A DNA stretch of 46,172 nt. It comes from an uncultured Clostridia bacterium (GTDB taxonomy: Bacteria; Bacillota; Clostridia; Lachnospirales; Anaerotignaceae). Of this stretch, positions 24,017 through 32,176 are shown in pieces; position 1 is the stretch's first letter, and the number at the start of each line of letters is the position of its first letter. The notes below the pieces were generated by a model that was not told where the DNA came from, did no database searches, and saw nothing but the letters and a program-made list of their open reading frames with translations. Where the stretch lies: NCBI GenBank assembly GCA_910583755.1, contig CAJTZO010000020.1:1-46172 (forward strand). Direction: 5' to 3'. Made by a program: the position numbers and the translations under genes.

Positions 24017-26419
24017 ATGAATATTGGTTTGTTTACGGATACTTATTTTCCGCAAATTAACGGTGTTGCTACCTCTGTCCATACCCTTGCTGGTGCTTTG
24101 CGGGCAAGAGGGCATCACGTTTATATTTTTACACCGAAAGACCCCCATACCACAGCAGAACAAAAAGATGAGTATGTGATACCAATGCCTAGCTTGCCCT
24201 TTATGTTGTTGCGTAATTATCGTGTGGGGTTAGTTTATTCTCCTCGTGCTTTAAATCAAATTTCACATTTGCATTTGGATGTGATACACACACAGACAGA
24301 ATTTCCTTTAGGCATTTTTGGAAAATTACTTTCTTCTGTAAAAAAAATACCAATGGTACACACATACCATACGATGTATGAAGATTATGTACATTATATT
24401 GCAAATGGTTATATTGTTACTCCTGCTATGGCAAAGGAATTTAGCAAACGGTTTTGTAACAGTGCAACAACCGTTGTTGCACCTACAGAAAAAGCAAGGC
24501 ATTTTTTAAAAGAATATGGTGTGACAAAACCTATTGAAATTATACCAACAGGAATTGATACTACCTTATTTGCAAAAAAGAACTTTTCAGAACAAGACAC
24601 CATTGCATTAAAAATGTCATTGGGACTAGAAGCAGATACCCCTGTCATATTATCCTTGGGACGTGTGGCAAAAGAAAAAAGTATTGATGTAATATTGCGT
24701 GCTTTGCCTCAGCTATTTGAAAAAATACCACAAGCACGTATGGTAGTTGTGGGAGATGGTCCAGAAAGAGAAAATTTGGAACAACTTGCAAAAGAGTTAG
24801 AAATTGCACATAAGGTTCTTTTTATTGGTGCGAAACCTTGGACAGAGATTGGAAAGTATTATCAAATTGGTACTGTATTTTGTAGCGCTTCTGTTTCTGA
24901 AACACAAGGCTTAACCTTTGCAGAGGCAATGGCAGGAGGAATTCCTGTGATTGCAAAAAGAGATGAATCCATTGAAAATATCATTGATAACAATAAAACA
25001 GGTTTACTTTTTGAAACAGAAGAAGATTTAACAGAAAAACTTTATTTGCTTTTAAGCACACCAGCATTACAAAAAAGGCTTTCTGATGCTTCCCGCAGTA
25101 AAATGGAATTGCTTTCTGTTGAAGCATTTGCAGAACATATGGAACAATTATATGAAAAAACAATTTCAATTTATCATTCCGAAACAACACAGGAACATTT
25201 TTCAAGACGTCCTCTTTCTGCTGGTGTCAAAGCTGTTAAAAATATTTCAGGTTTGCCAAAAAAGGTAGTTAAAAAAGGGTTATATTTACCATTACTATAT
25301 AAAAATATTGCTCGTATAGAAGAAAATAAAACAGAGAAAAAAGAGAATGGAGAAAAAGATATGCCAAAATGGGAACAAAACCTTCGTCAAATAGAGCCTT
25401 ATGTTCCGGGGGAACAATCAGAAAATAAAAATATTATTAAATTAAATGCCAATGAAAATCCTTATCCACCTTCACCCAAGGCAATGGAAGCGTTGAAAAA
25501 GATAGATGGAAACACTTTATGTTTGTATCCAAATGCAAATGCTTCTACATTAAAAGCAGCGATTGCAAAGCATTTCCATGTGAGAGAAAGTCAGGTTTTT
25601 GTAGGCAATGGTTCTGATGAAGTAATTGCTTTTGCTTTTATGGCTTGTTTCCACTCTCCAAAACCTATTTTATTTCCAGATATCACCTATTCTTTTTATC
25701 CAGTATGGTGTTCTCTATTAGAAATAGACTATGAAACAATACCTTTAAATAAAAATTTTCAGATTGATGTGAAGGATTATCATAGAGAAAATGGTGGCAT
25801 TATCTTACCAAATCCCAATGCACCAACGGGAATTGGACAAAATAAAAATGATGTTATCCAGCTTTTAGAACAAAATCAAGATTCTGTTGTCATTATTGAT
25901 GAAGCGTATGTGGACTTTGGGGCATATTCTGCTATAGAATTATTAGACCAATATCCAAATCTTTTGATTGTACATACCTTTTCAAAGTCTCGTTCTCTTG
26001 CAGGGATGCGGATTGGTATGGCAATGAGCAGTGAAAGAATAATTCAAACATTGGAGGCAGTAAAAAACTCCTATAATTCTTATACCATGGATAGCATTGC
26101 TATTGAAGTTGGTGCAGCTTCTATTTTAGATGAAGATTATTTTAAAGAAACCTGTCAAAAAATTATAGCAACAAGAGAACGCACTACAAAAGCATTACAA
26201 GAAATGGGGTTTTATGTTTTTCCGAGTCAATCTAATTTTTTGTTTGTAACACATCCCAAAGTTGCAGCGAAAAAAATTTTTGAAACTTTAAAAGAAAAAA
26301 ATATTTTTATACGCTATTTTAACTTACCTCGTATTAACAATCATTTACGTATTACTATTGGTACAGATGAGGAAATGGACATTTTATTAGAAAACATAGA
26401 AAACATAATAAAAGTTTGA
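24017..26419 (+). CDS. Fusion of GT4 glycosyltransferase and histidinol-phosphate aminotransferase
   Basis: A single 800-residue frame holds two complete enzymes. Residues 1 to about 400 are a GT4 glycosyltransferase of the diacylglycerol-glucosyltransferase type (NIGLFTDTYFPQINGVATSV at the N-terminus, HTYHTMYEDYVHY, GIDTTLF, ILSLGRVAKEKSID, and the donor-site SETQGLTFAEAMAGG). After a Lys/Glu-rich linker, residues 449-800 are a full-length HisC, opening MPKWEQNLRQIEPYVPGEQ and LNANENPYPPSP. HisC also shows NPNAPTG, VIIDEAYVDF, the PLP lysine K657 in FSKSRSLAGMRIG, and NHLRITIG. I chose the ATG at 24017 because TTAGGAGG lies six bases upstream; the frame stays open to 23876 without a site. 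HisC could also start internally at 25361, where GGAG lies eight bases before the ATG. Confidence 0.88.
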   Translation: MNIGLFTDTYFPQINGVATSVHTLAGALRARGHHVYIFTPKDPHTTAEQKDEYVIPMPSLPFMLLRNYRVGLVYSPRALNQISHLHLDVIHTQTEFPLGIFGKLLSSVKKIPMVHTYHTMYEDYVHYIANGYIVTPAMAKEFSKRFCNSATTVVAPTEKARHFLKEYGVTKPIEIIPTGIDTTLFAKKNFSEQDTIALKMSLGLEADTPVILSLGRVAKEKSIDVILRALPQLFEKIPQARMVVVGDGPERENLEQLAKELEIAHKVLFIGAKPWTEIGKYYQIGTVFCSASVSETQGLTFAEAMAGGIPVIAKRDESIENIIDNNKTGLLFETEEDLTEKLYLLLSTPALQKRLSDASRSKMELLSVEAFAEHMEQLYEKTISIYHSETTQEHFSRRPLSAGVKAVKNISGLPKKVVKKGLYLPLLYKNIARIEENKTEKKENGEKDMPKWEQNLRQIEPYVPGEQSENKNIIKLNANENPYPPSPKAMEALKKIDGNTLCLYPNANASTLKAAIAKHFHVRESQVFVGNGSDEVIAFAFMACFHSPKPILFPDITYSFYPVWCSLLEIDYETIPLNKNFQIDVKDYHRENGGIILPNPNAPTGIGQNKNDVIQLLEQNQDSVVIIDEAYVDFGAYSAIELLDQYPNLLIVHTFSKSRSLAGMRIGMAMSSERIIQTLEAVKNSYNSYTMDSIAIEVGAASILDEDYFKETCQKIIATRERTTKALQEMGFYVFPSQSNFLFVTHPKVAAKKIFETLKEKNIFIRYFNLPRINNHLRITIGTDEEMDILLENIENIIKV

Positions 26420-26497
26420 CCAAAGAGTTTTGACTTTGTTTTTCCTATAACTTGTTAAAAAAATGTTTTTATGATGGAATTAATAAAAATTAAAAGG

Positions 26498-26540
26498 ATT
26501 GGGGGGGAGCTTTTTATAAGTGAAAAAAGTTCCCCCCAAT
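26498..26540 (+). terminator. Strong hairpin after the glycosyltransferase-HisC gene
   Basis: ATTGGGGGG pairs with CCCCCCAAT and the stem continues through CTTTTT/AAAAAG, giving an unusually G-rich stem for this genome. The T run that follows is weak. It lies about 80 bases past the stop codon and probably ends that transcript. Confidence 0.65.
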
Positions 26541-26738
26541 TTATGATTTACTATAGTTGTTCAAGGAATATTTAGCAACATTTCAAAAATACATTTATCA
26601 GTGGAAAAGCCTTGAAAACTTTGTTCCTAAACTTTTTCAAAAATCTTGTCTTTTTATACAAAATAGCAGAAAGTGTTTTTTCGATGGGATTGTATTGTTA
26701 TTTAACAAAAAGTTGTGCTCTATGTCTGTGTGCAGTTG
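26541..26738. other. Intergenic stretch with no supported gene
   Basis: AT-rich sequence containing a 61-codon TTG-start frame (26557-26742) without a ribosome-binding site or recognisable motifs. It ends in a family 2 hairpin repeat. I see nothing functional here. Confidence 0.5.
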
Positions 26739-26775
26739 TTAAAGTTCTTTGCTAAGCTTTCTTTCAAGAAAGCGT
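26739..26775 (-). repeat. Short hairpin repeat, family 2, inverted copy
   Basis: The reverse complement reads ACGCTTTCTTGAAAGAAAGC then TTAGCAAAGAACTTTAA, differing by a single base from the unit at 23809-23846. It lies just upstream of the helicase-nuclease promoter. Confidence 0.75.
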
Positions 26776-26785
26776 GATTTTTTAG

Positions 26786-26814
26786 TTGCTAGGAAAGGTT
26801 CTATCGTTTATAAT
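26786..26814 (+). promoter_or_regulatory. Candidate promoter of the helicase-nuclease gene
   Basis: TTGCTA (26786-26791) and a perfect TATAAT (26809-26814) are 17 bases apart, about 30 bases before the start codon. Confidence 0.65.
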
Positions 26815-26845
26815 AAAGATAAAAAAAGAAATGTGGTGAATTGTA

Positions 26846-29800
26846 TTGAATGGCACAGAAAAAGCAATGAAGTTGTTTCAGCACATCAAACAAGTCTATG
26901 AAGTGAAGTACAAACCCATTACCAACGTACAGCAGGAATCATGGTATCAATATTTAGAAGAATTACCTCTCCATAAAAAATATCTAAAATGTCCGTTATT
27001 AGACCAATCAAAGGGAAAAGAAAATGTCATACTGGAAATTGTAAAGCCTGATATGGAGCCTTGTCCAGCAGTGCCAAAACATTTAGAAGTATGGATTAAT
27101 ACAGACTGGAAAGACCCCAATCAACAAATTGTTTTTAAAGAAAGTATCTTAAAAAATGAAGATGGAATGGAAAAAAAGGTTACCTTTCAGGAGTTTTTTA
27201 AAGATGCAGCGGCACAGCAAGAATTGTATGATTGGGTAAATACAAGAACACAATGGATAGAAAGCCGAAAAAATTTAAAACAACAAAAACGGTATAAGCA
27301 ATTAGAACTTGTTTTCAGAAAGTTTTGGAATCAATATCAAGCTCTCAAAAAAGAATCACTGGAAATTATGTTAGGGCAAGGCATTTTAGTACGGGAACAA
27401 ATAGAGTATCCTATTTTATTAAAAAAGATAAGGCTAGATTTTGATGCAGAAAATGGTACGATTTTTGTAATGGATACGGATGCACCTTCTGAATTAAATG
27501 TAGCATTATTAAAACAATTAGAAAATGTAGATGAAAAAGCTATTAATGCAGTAAAAGTAGATTTAGAAAATAGTCATCCTTTCGCAGAAAATACAAGAAA
27601 ATTGTTGGAAAATCTTACATACAATTTAAATGTTTTTGCTGTCTATCGAGATAGTAGTGAGAAGATAGACAGTGAAACAGTAATATATAATAAACCTGTT
27701 TTACTAGTACGAAAAAGAGTGAATAATATATTGCAATCCTTTGATACAATTATGGATGAAATAAAACAAACTGGAAAGATTTCTCCTCCATTGCAGGATA
27801 TTATAGAAAAAAATATTTCTATACCAAAAAAAGAGGAAGAACCAAAACAAGAGGAGCCAAAACAGGAAGAACTCAGTGAAGAAGAACGAATAGCACAGGA
27901 AAAAGAACGAGAAAAACAAGAGTTTATACAAAAAATTTCTGCCATACGTGGAGAAGATAAGGACATATTGCTTGCAAAAGAAGCAAACAAAGAACAGATT
28001 CAGATTGGACATAATATTGAAACGTCAGATGTTGTATTAGTGCAAAGCCCTCCGGGTACTGCAAAGGCACATATGATAGCTAATTTAATGGGACATTTTT
28101 TGGCAGAGGGAAATCGTGTGCTTGTAACAAGTCACACACAAAAAGCACTTTCAACTTTAAAAGAAAAAATAGACCCAGAATTGCAGCATTTGTGTATTTC
28201 CTTATTAGAAAGTGATAAGGATGATATAGAACGTTCTATTGATGGCATTATAAAATATTTATCTTCTCATAAACCAGACAAAGTATTTGATGATGCGATT
28301 GTATCAGAAAGACAAAGAAAAGAGATTATCAGTAGCTTACAAACAGTAAGAAATACACTTTATGATATACAACATAAAGAATATGAGATGATTTCATTTT
28401 CAGGAGAACAATATACACCATCAGAAGTTGCTGACTTTGTATGTGAAAATAGAGAAGAAATGTCCTATATTCCAGGAGAAGTTACCATAGGAGAACCACT
28501 CCCTGTTTCCTTAAAAGCATTAGAGTTTTTATATCAATTAAACAATTCCATGACAAGAGAGCAAGAATTAGAATTATTATATGGCTTGCCAAATCCTACG
28601 GATTTTATGTCTCCAGAAACATTTGCACAAAATACAACAGAAAAAAACTCTTTTATGGTAAAATTAATTACGTTGCAAGGAAAAATAAAAGAGCATGTTA
28701 CTATAGATGTTACAAAAAATACAGCAACCATTCAAGATACACCACTTTATAGTAATCTAAATATGGAAAAAATAGAAGAAATCAAAGAAATTTTTAGACA
28801 ATATCCAGAAGAAAAAAAGTTTTTAGATTGGGAACTTTCTGCTATTTCTTCTACAAAACAGCGCGAAAAACAAAAAGGGTTCCGGAAAGAAGAACAAACA
28901 AATCAATGGCAGGAACTTGTAGATACTTTACAAGATGCTCATGAGTATCATATGCATGATAATGAAGAAAAACAAATATTAAGAAAACGGGTTGATTTTG
29001 ACCCAGAATATATTTCTAATAAAAATTTGGAATTATTATATAAATTAAAAGACCAAATACAGCAACGTGGCAAAAAAATGGGAAAACTGTTTTCTTTATT
29101 ACATAAAGATATCATGCATTTATATAATACACTTGAAATCAATGGAAAACAAATTTCATCTGTGGCAGATTGTGAAGATTTAATTGTTACAATGAGTATG
29201 GAATTAAAGAGAAAAGAAATAGAAAGGCTTTGGGTGGAACTGATAGAAAAACAAGATGGGATTCCTTTTTATCGTTTAGGAGAAGCACCAGAGCAAGAAG
29301 GAATTAAAGTGATAGACCAAATTGAAGAACGTTTAAATTGGCATAAAACAGTATATGAGCCAATTCAAAAAATTGCTTTAGAATGTGGTTTATCTCCATT
29401 GTGTTTTGAAACACCAGAAGAAGTTACATCTTCAATAGAAGAAGCAGAACATGATATTAACTTGATATATAAATTACTTCCAGACTATATTTCAGCAGTA
29501 GAATTAATGGAAATTAATTTACCAAATGTTAATACTGTTTTGCAGGAAGCCATTCAAGCATTGGAGGAATCAAAATCTCAAGAATTTAAAACTTCTAATA
29601 TTTGTAATAATATGTTGATTGCTATGCAGGAGCAAGATGTAGAAAGATATGAAAAATCATATAAGGAATTAGTAGCAGCATATCAAAAAAATCATAATTA
29701 TGGAAAAAGAAGCCGTATTTTAGATAAAATTGAGGCTGTTGCACCAAAATGGGCAGAGGCAATCCGCAATCGTCAAGGGATTCATGGAAAAACAGATTGT

Positions 29801-31381
29801 CCTGAAAATATAAAGGGTGCTTGGAACTGGAAACAATTATCTATGATAGTAAATGATATTATTAAATTACCTTTTAATGAAATGCAAAAGCAGTTAAAAG
29901 ACTTAAGTACAACATTACAAAAAACAACAGCGAAATTAGTAGAAAGTAAAACTTGGAATCGTATTTTTGAAGAAATGAAAAAAAATAGCAGTCAAAAACA
30001 ACTTTTACAAGACTGGAAAACTGCTGTAGTAGAAAAAGGAAAAATGTCACCTGAAGCACAACAATTAATGTTGCAATGTCAGCATATTGTGCCAGCTTGG
30101 ATTATGTCTATTAATCAAGTATTAGAGCAGTTTCATCCTACAGAAAATAAGTTTGACATTGCTATTATTGATGAGGCAAATCAATGTAATTTGTCTTCTC
30201 TTGCAATATTGCATATGGCAAAAAAAGTTATTTTATTAGGAGATGAGAAGCAGTTTGGGCCTACTATCATTCCAACAGAACCAAATATAAAAAATTTAAT
30301 AGGAATTGTAAATGCCCAGCTTTATGATGCAAAACATTCTTTATATGATATTGCAAAAGCAAGATTTGAAACTATTATGTTAAAAGAGCATTTTAGAAGT
30401 CTTCCCCACATTATTGGATATAATAATCGTATTTTTTATGACAATCAATTACAACCTTTAAGAAGTGACAAAAATGTTGTTGTAAAACCTGCAACAATTT
30501 CTTATCGTGTTAAAGGAGTCAAAGATAGCAAAAACAGAAATGTAGCAGAAGCAAAAAATATTGTTGCACTGATGTTAGCTTGCATAGAACAACCAGAATA
30601 TCAAAATATGACCTTTGGTGTTATTTCATTGGGAGGACCAGAGCAAGCAAGATTGATTCAAAAACTTTCTTTTGATAAAATTGGTGCCCAAGGATATGAA
30701 AATAGACAAATCTTATGTGGAAATGCTTCTTATTTTCAAAATGAAGAAAGAGATATTATTTTTATTTCTTTAGTAGATAATGAGGGAGAGCTGGCATATT
30801 CTAAAAAAGAAATTCATCAAAATTATAATGTTGCTGTAAGCCGAGCAAAAAATCAGTTGTGGGTGGTACATTCTCTTGATGTAAGACGAGACTTAAAACC
30901 AGATGATATTAGAAAAGACTTTATAGAATATGTTACAAATCCAACTACTTTTGACCAGACAAAGCCTAGTTCTTATTTTGAAAAAGCAGTTGCAAAAGCT
31001 TTAATCAAACGTGGATATCATATTATACCAAAATGGCGTGCTGGTAACTATTATATTGATATGGTGGTCGTTTATCAAGACAATAAAGTTGCAATTACGT
31101 GTGATGGAAAGAAATATGAAAACAGTGATGATAATTTGCTGCAAGATATGGAAAAACAAGCAACACTGGAAAGGGTTGGCTGGAAATTTATAAGAATCAG
31201 AGGTAGTGAATATTATAATGACCCAGAACAAATGATGAATCGTGTTGTTGCAGATTTGAAAGAATTGGGAATTGAACCAGAACCAAGCCATAGACCAGAT
31301 TTTACAGACTTGCAAAGAAAAGTAAGAGTAAGAGCTTCTCAGATTATGAATGAATGGAAAAAAGAAACAGAAGAACAATAA
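26846..31381 (+). CDS. SF1 (UPF1/DNA2-like) helicase with C-terminal PD-(D/E)XK-type nuclease and degenerate P-loop
   Basis: A 1511-aa protein in three parts. The N-terminal ~370 residues are a family-specific domain ending in a Glu/Lys/Pro linker (KEEEPKQEEPKQEE). A DNA2/NAM7-type helicase follows with a long coiled-coil insertion of about 650 residues. Motif II is FDIAIIDEANQ (D1109-E1110), motif III VILLGDEKQFGP, motif IV LKEHFRSLPHIIGYNN, and motif VI YNVAVSRAK. The C-terminal domain reads as a DUF559/Vsr-like nuclease: E1379 in SYFEKAVAKAL, D1405 in YYIDMVVV, D1420-G-K1422 and LERVGWKFIRIRGSEYY. The P-loop reads SPPGTAKA (401-408), against the expected GPPGTGKT, so three consensus positions are changed. 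The start is TTG with GGTGA upstream; it could be the ATG seven codons later. It stands alone. Family relatives are often suspected of DNA defence; that role is inference here. Confidence 0.85.
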   Translation: MNGTEKAMKLFQHIKQVYEVKYKPITNVQQESWYQYLEELPLHKKYLKCPLLDQSKGKENVILEIVKPDMEPCPAVPKHLEVWINTDWKDPNQQIVFKESILKNEDGMEKKVTFQEFFKDAAAQQELYDWVNTRTQWIESRKNLKQQKRYKQLELVFRKFWNQYQALKKESLEIMLGQGILVREQIEYPILLKKIRLDFDAENGTIFVMDTDAPSELNVALLKQLENVDEKAINAVKVDLENSHPFAENTRKLLENLTYNLNVFAVYRDSSEKIDSETVIYNKPVLLVRKRVNNILQSFDTIMDEIKQTGKISPPLQDIIEKNISIPKKEEEPKQEEPKQEELSEEERIAQEKEREKQEFIQKISAIRGEDKDILLAKEANKEQIQIGHNIETSDVVLVQSPPGTAKAHMIANLMGHFLAEGNRVLVTSHTQKALSTLKEKIDPELQHLCISLLESDKDDIERSIDGIIKYLSSHKPDKVFDDAIVSERQRKEIISSLQTVRNTLYDIQHKEYEMISFSGEQYTPSEVADFVCENREEMSYIPGEVTIGEPLPVSLKALEFLYQLNNSMTREQELELLYGLPNPTDFMSPETFAQNTTEKNSFMVKLITLQGKIKEHVTIDVTKNTATIQDTPLYSNLNMEKIEEIKEIFRQYPEEKKFLDWELSAISSTKQREKQKGFRKEEQTNQWQELVDTLQDAHEYHMHDNEEKQILRKRVDFDPEYISNKNLELLYKLKDQIQQRGKKMGKLFSLLHKDIMHLYNTLEINGKQISSVADCEDLIVTMSMELKRKEIERLWVELIEKQDGIPFYRLGEAPEQEGIKVIDQIEERLNWHKTVYEPIQKIALECGLSPLCFETPEEVTSSIEEAEHDINLIYKLLPDYISAVELMEINLPNVNTVLQEAIQALEESKSQEFKTSNICNNMLIAMQEQDVERYEKSYKELVAAYQKNHNYGKRSRILDKIEAVAPKWAEAIRNRQGIHGKTDCPENIKGAWNWKQLSMIVNDIIKLPFNEMQKQLKDLSTTLQKTTAKLVESKTWNRIFEEMKKNSSQKQLLQDWKTAVVEKGKMSPEAQQLMLQCQHIVPAWIMSINQVLEQFHPTENKFDIAIIDEANQCNLSSLAILHMAKKVILLGDEKQFGPTIIPTEPNIKNLIGIVNAQLYDAKHSLYDIAKARFETIMLKEHFRSLPHIIGYNNRIFYDNQLQPLRSDKNVVVKPATISYRVKGVKDSKNRNVAEAKNIVALMLACIEQPEYQNMTFGVISLGGPEQARLIQKLSFDKIGAQGYENRQILCGNASYFQNEERDIIFISLVDNEGELAYSKKEIHQNYNVAVSRAKNQLWVVHSLDVRRDLKPDDIRKDFIEYVTNPTTFDQTKPSSYFEKAVAKALIKRGYHIIPKWRAGNYYIDMVVVYQDNKVAITCDGKKYENSDDNLLQDMEKQATLERVGWKFIRIRGSEYYNDPEQMMNRVVADLKELGIEPEPSHRPDFTDLQRKVRVRASQIMNEWKKETEEQ

Positions 31382-31383
31382 TC

Positions 31384-31420
31384 AAAAACACCTTAAGAAA
31401 ACATTTTCTTAAGGTGTTTT
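31384..31420 (+). terminator. Terminator of the helicase-nuclease gene
   Basis: AAAACACCTTAAGAAAA pairs with TTTTCTTAAGGTGTTTT around a short loop, three bases past the stop codon. Repeat copy F follows at once. Confidence 0.9.
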
Positions 31421-31535
31421 GTCTGTCAATAAAGTAAGTTTTACCCACACACACCAACCTTATTGGAAAAACTAGCGTTTTTCCTTATCAAGTCAATCTT
31501 TTTGAGGCTAACCCTCAAGGTTTTTTGACAAGCTG
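31421..31535 (-). repeat. Interspersed repeat, family 1, shortened copy F
   Basis: A 115-bp copy from GTCTGTCAATAAAG to TTTTTTGACAAGCTG. It keeps GGAAAAACTAGCGTTTTTCC and the GAGGCTAACCCTCAAGG hairpin but lacks the middle AACTTTTTTT and GCGAAAC parts. It fills the space between two convergent genes. Confidence 0.85.
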
Positions 31536-31550
31536 GTATTTTTGATTGTA

Positions 31551-31922
31551 TTATTTTTTTTGATATACTGCACTACCAAAGCCTAAAATGATATAAAAGA
31601 TAAAAGGCAAAAATATCAGACCAAATGTAAATCCATTGCCTTTTCCAAAAGCCTTTGCCAGTCCTGCTGCAATCATAATTGCTACTATAAAATTAACAAA
31701 AGGCACAATCAAAAGTAAAAAAAACAAACCATTTCCTAAACTAATCTTACATAGCTTATATTGTGCCATAAATGGCACAATAGCTGCCCAGCCGGGTTCC
31801 CCAGCTTTTTCAAATATTTTCCACATGCTGATAATTGGTAGAATAGTATATAGTATTAAAAGTATCACTGTTAGCATTAACACAATAATATCAGCCATAG
31901 AGTAAGCAACATCAACAGACAT
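31551..31922 (-). CDS. Small multi-spanning membrane protein (DUF5684-like)
   Basis: A 123-aa protein with four hydrophobic segments (about 8-30, 68-92, 98-117, and a short one near 50). The motif ISMWKIFEKAGEPGWAAIVPFMAQYKLCKI is the hallmark of the DUF5684 family, which is often found near signal-peptidase or exported proteins and has no known function. The start has AAGGAGAG eight bases upstream. It is monocistronic, with a good promoter at 31971-31999. Confidence 0.8.
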   Translation of the reverse strand: MSVDVAYSMADIIVLMLTVILLILYTILPIISMWKIFEKAGEPGWAAIVPFMAQYKLCKISLGNGLFFLLLIVPFVNFIVAIMIAAGLAKAFGKGNGFTFGLIFLPFIFYIILGFGSAVYQKK

Positions 31923-31970
31923 ATAAATATCTCTCCTTTTTGTATAAAAATATCTTTTTTTGTAAAATCA

Positions 31971-31999
31971 AGTATAAGTCTTTATACAAAATGTGTCAA
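31971..31999 (-). promoter_or_regulatory. Sigma-A promoter of the DUF5684-like gene
   Basis: A perfect TTGACA (31994-31999) and TATACT (31971-31976) are 17 bases apart on the minus strand, about 50 bases before the start codon. Confidence 0.8.
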
Positions 32000-32145
32000 G
32001 TATTTATATTTTTCGATTGTTTTTTGTTATGATTCTTCCATTTTTTTGAATAAATTTTATTTTTTTAGTCACTAATAGAACAATTTTTTATTTGATTACT
32101 GTGTATTATTGTTTATCTAAAAATTCTATTTTTAGTCTTGTGAAT

Positions 32146-32176
32146 GGAATAAACTTTTTTCAAAAAAGCATTTATT
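32146..32176 (-). terminator. lepA terminator overlapping the stop codon
   Basis: GAATAAACTTTTTT pairs with AAAAAAGCATTTATTC. The right arm includes the lepA stop codon, so the terminator begins inside the coding end. Confidence 0.65.

Noticed and set aside
26557..26742. A 61-codon TTG-start frame between the fusion gene and the helicase-nuclease gene
   Set aside because: No ribosome-binding site, no recognisable motif, and it runs into a family 2 repeat.
27643..28012. Two overlapping minus-strand frames of about 100 codons
   Set aside because: Antisense to the Glu/Lys/Gln linker of the helicase-nuclease gene; composition is a by-product of that bias.
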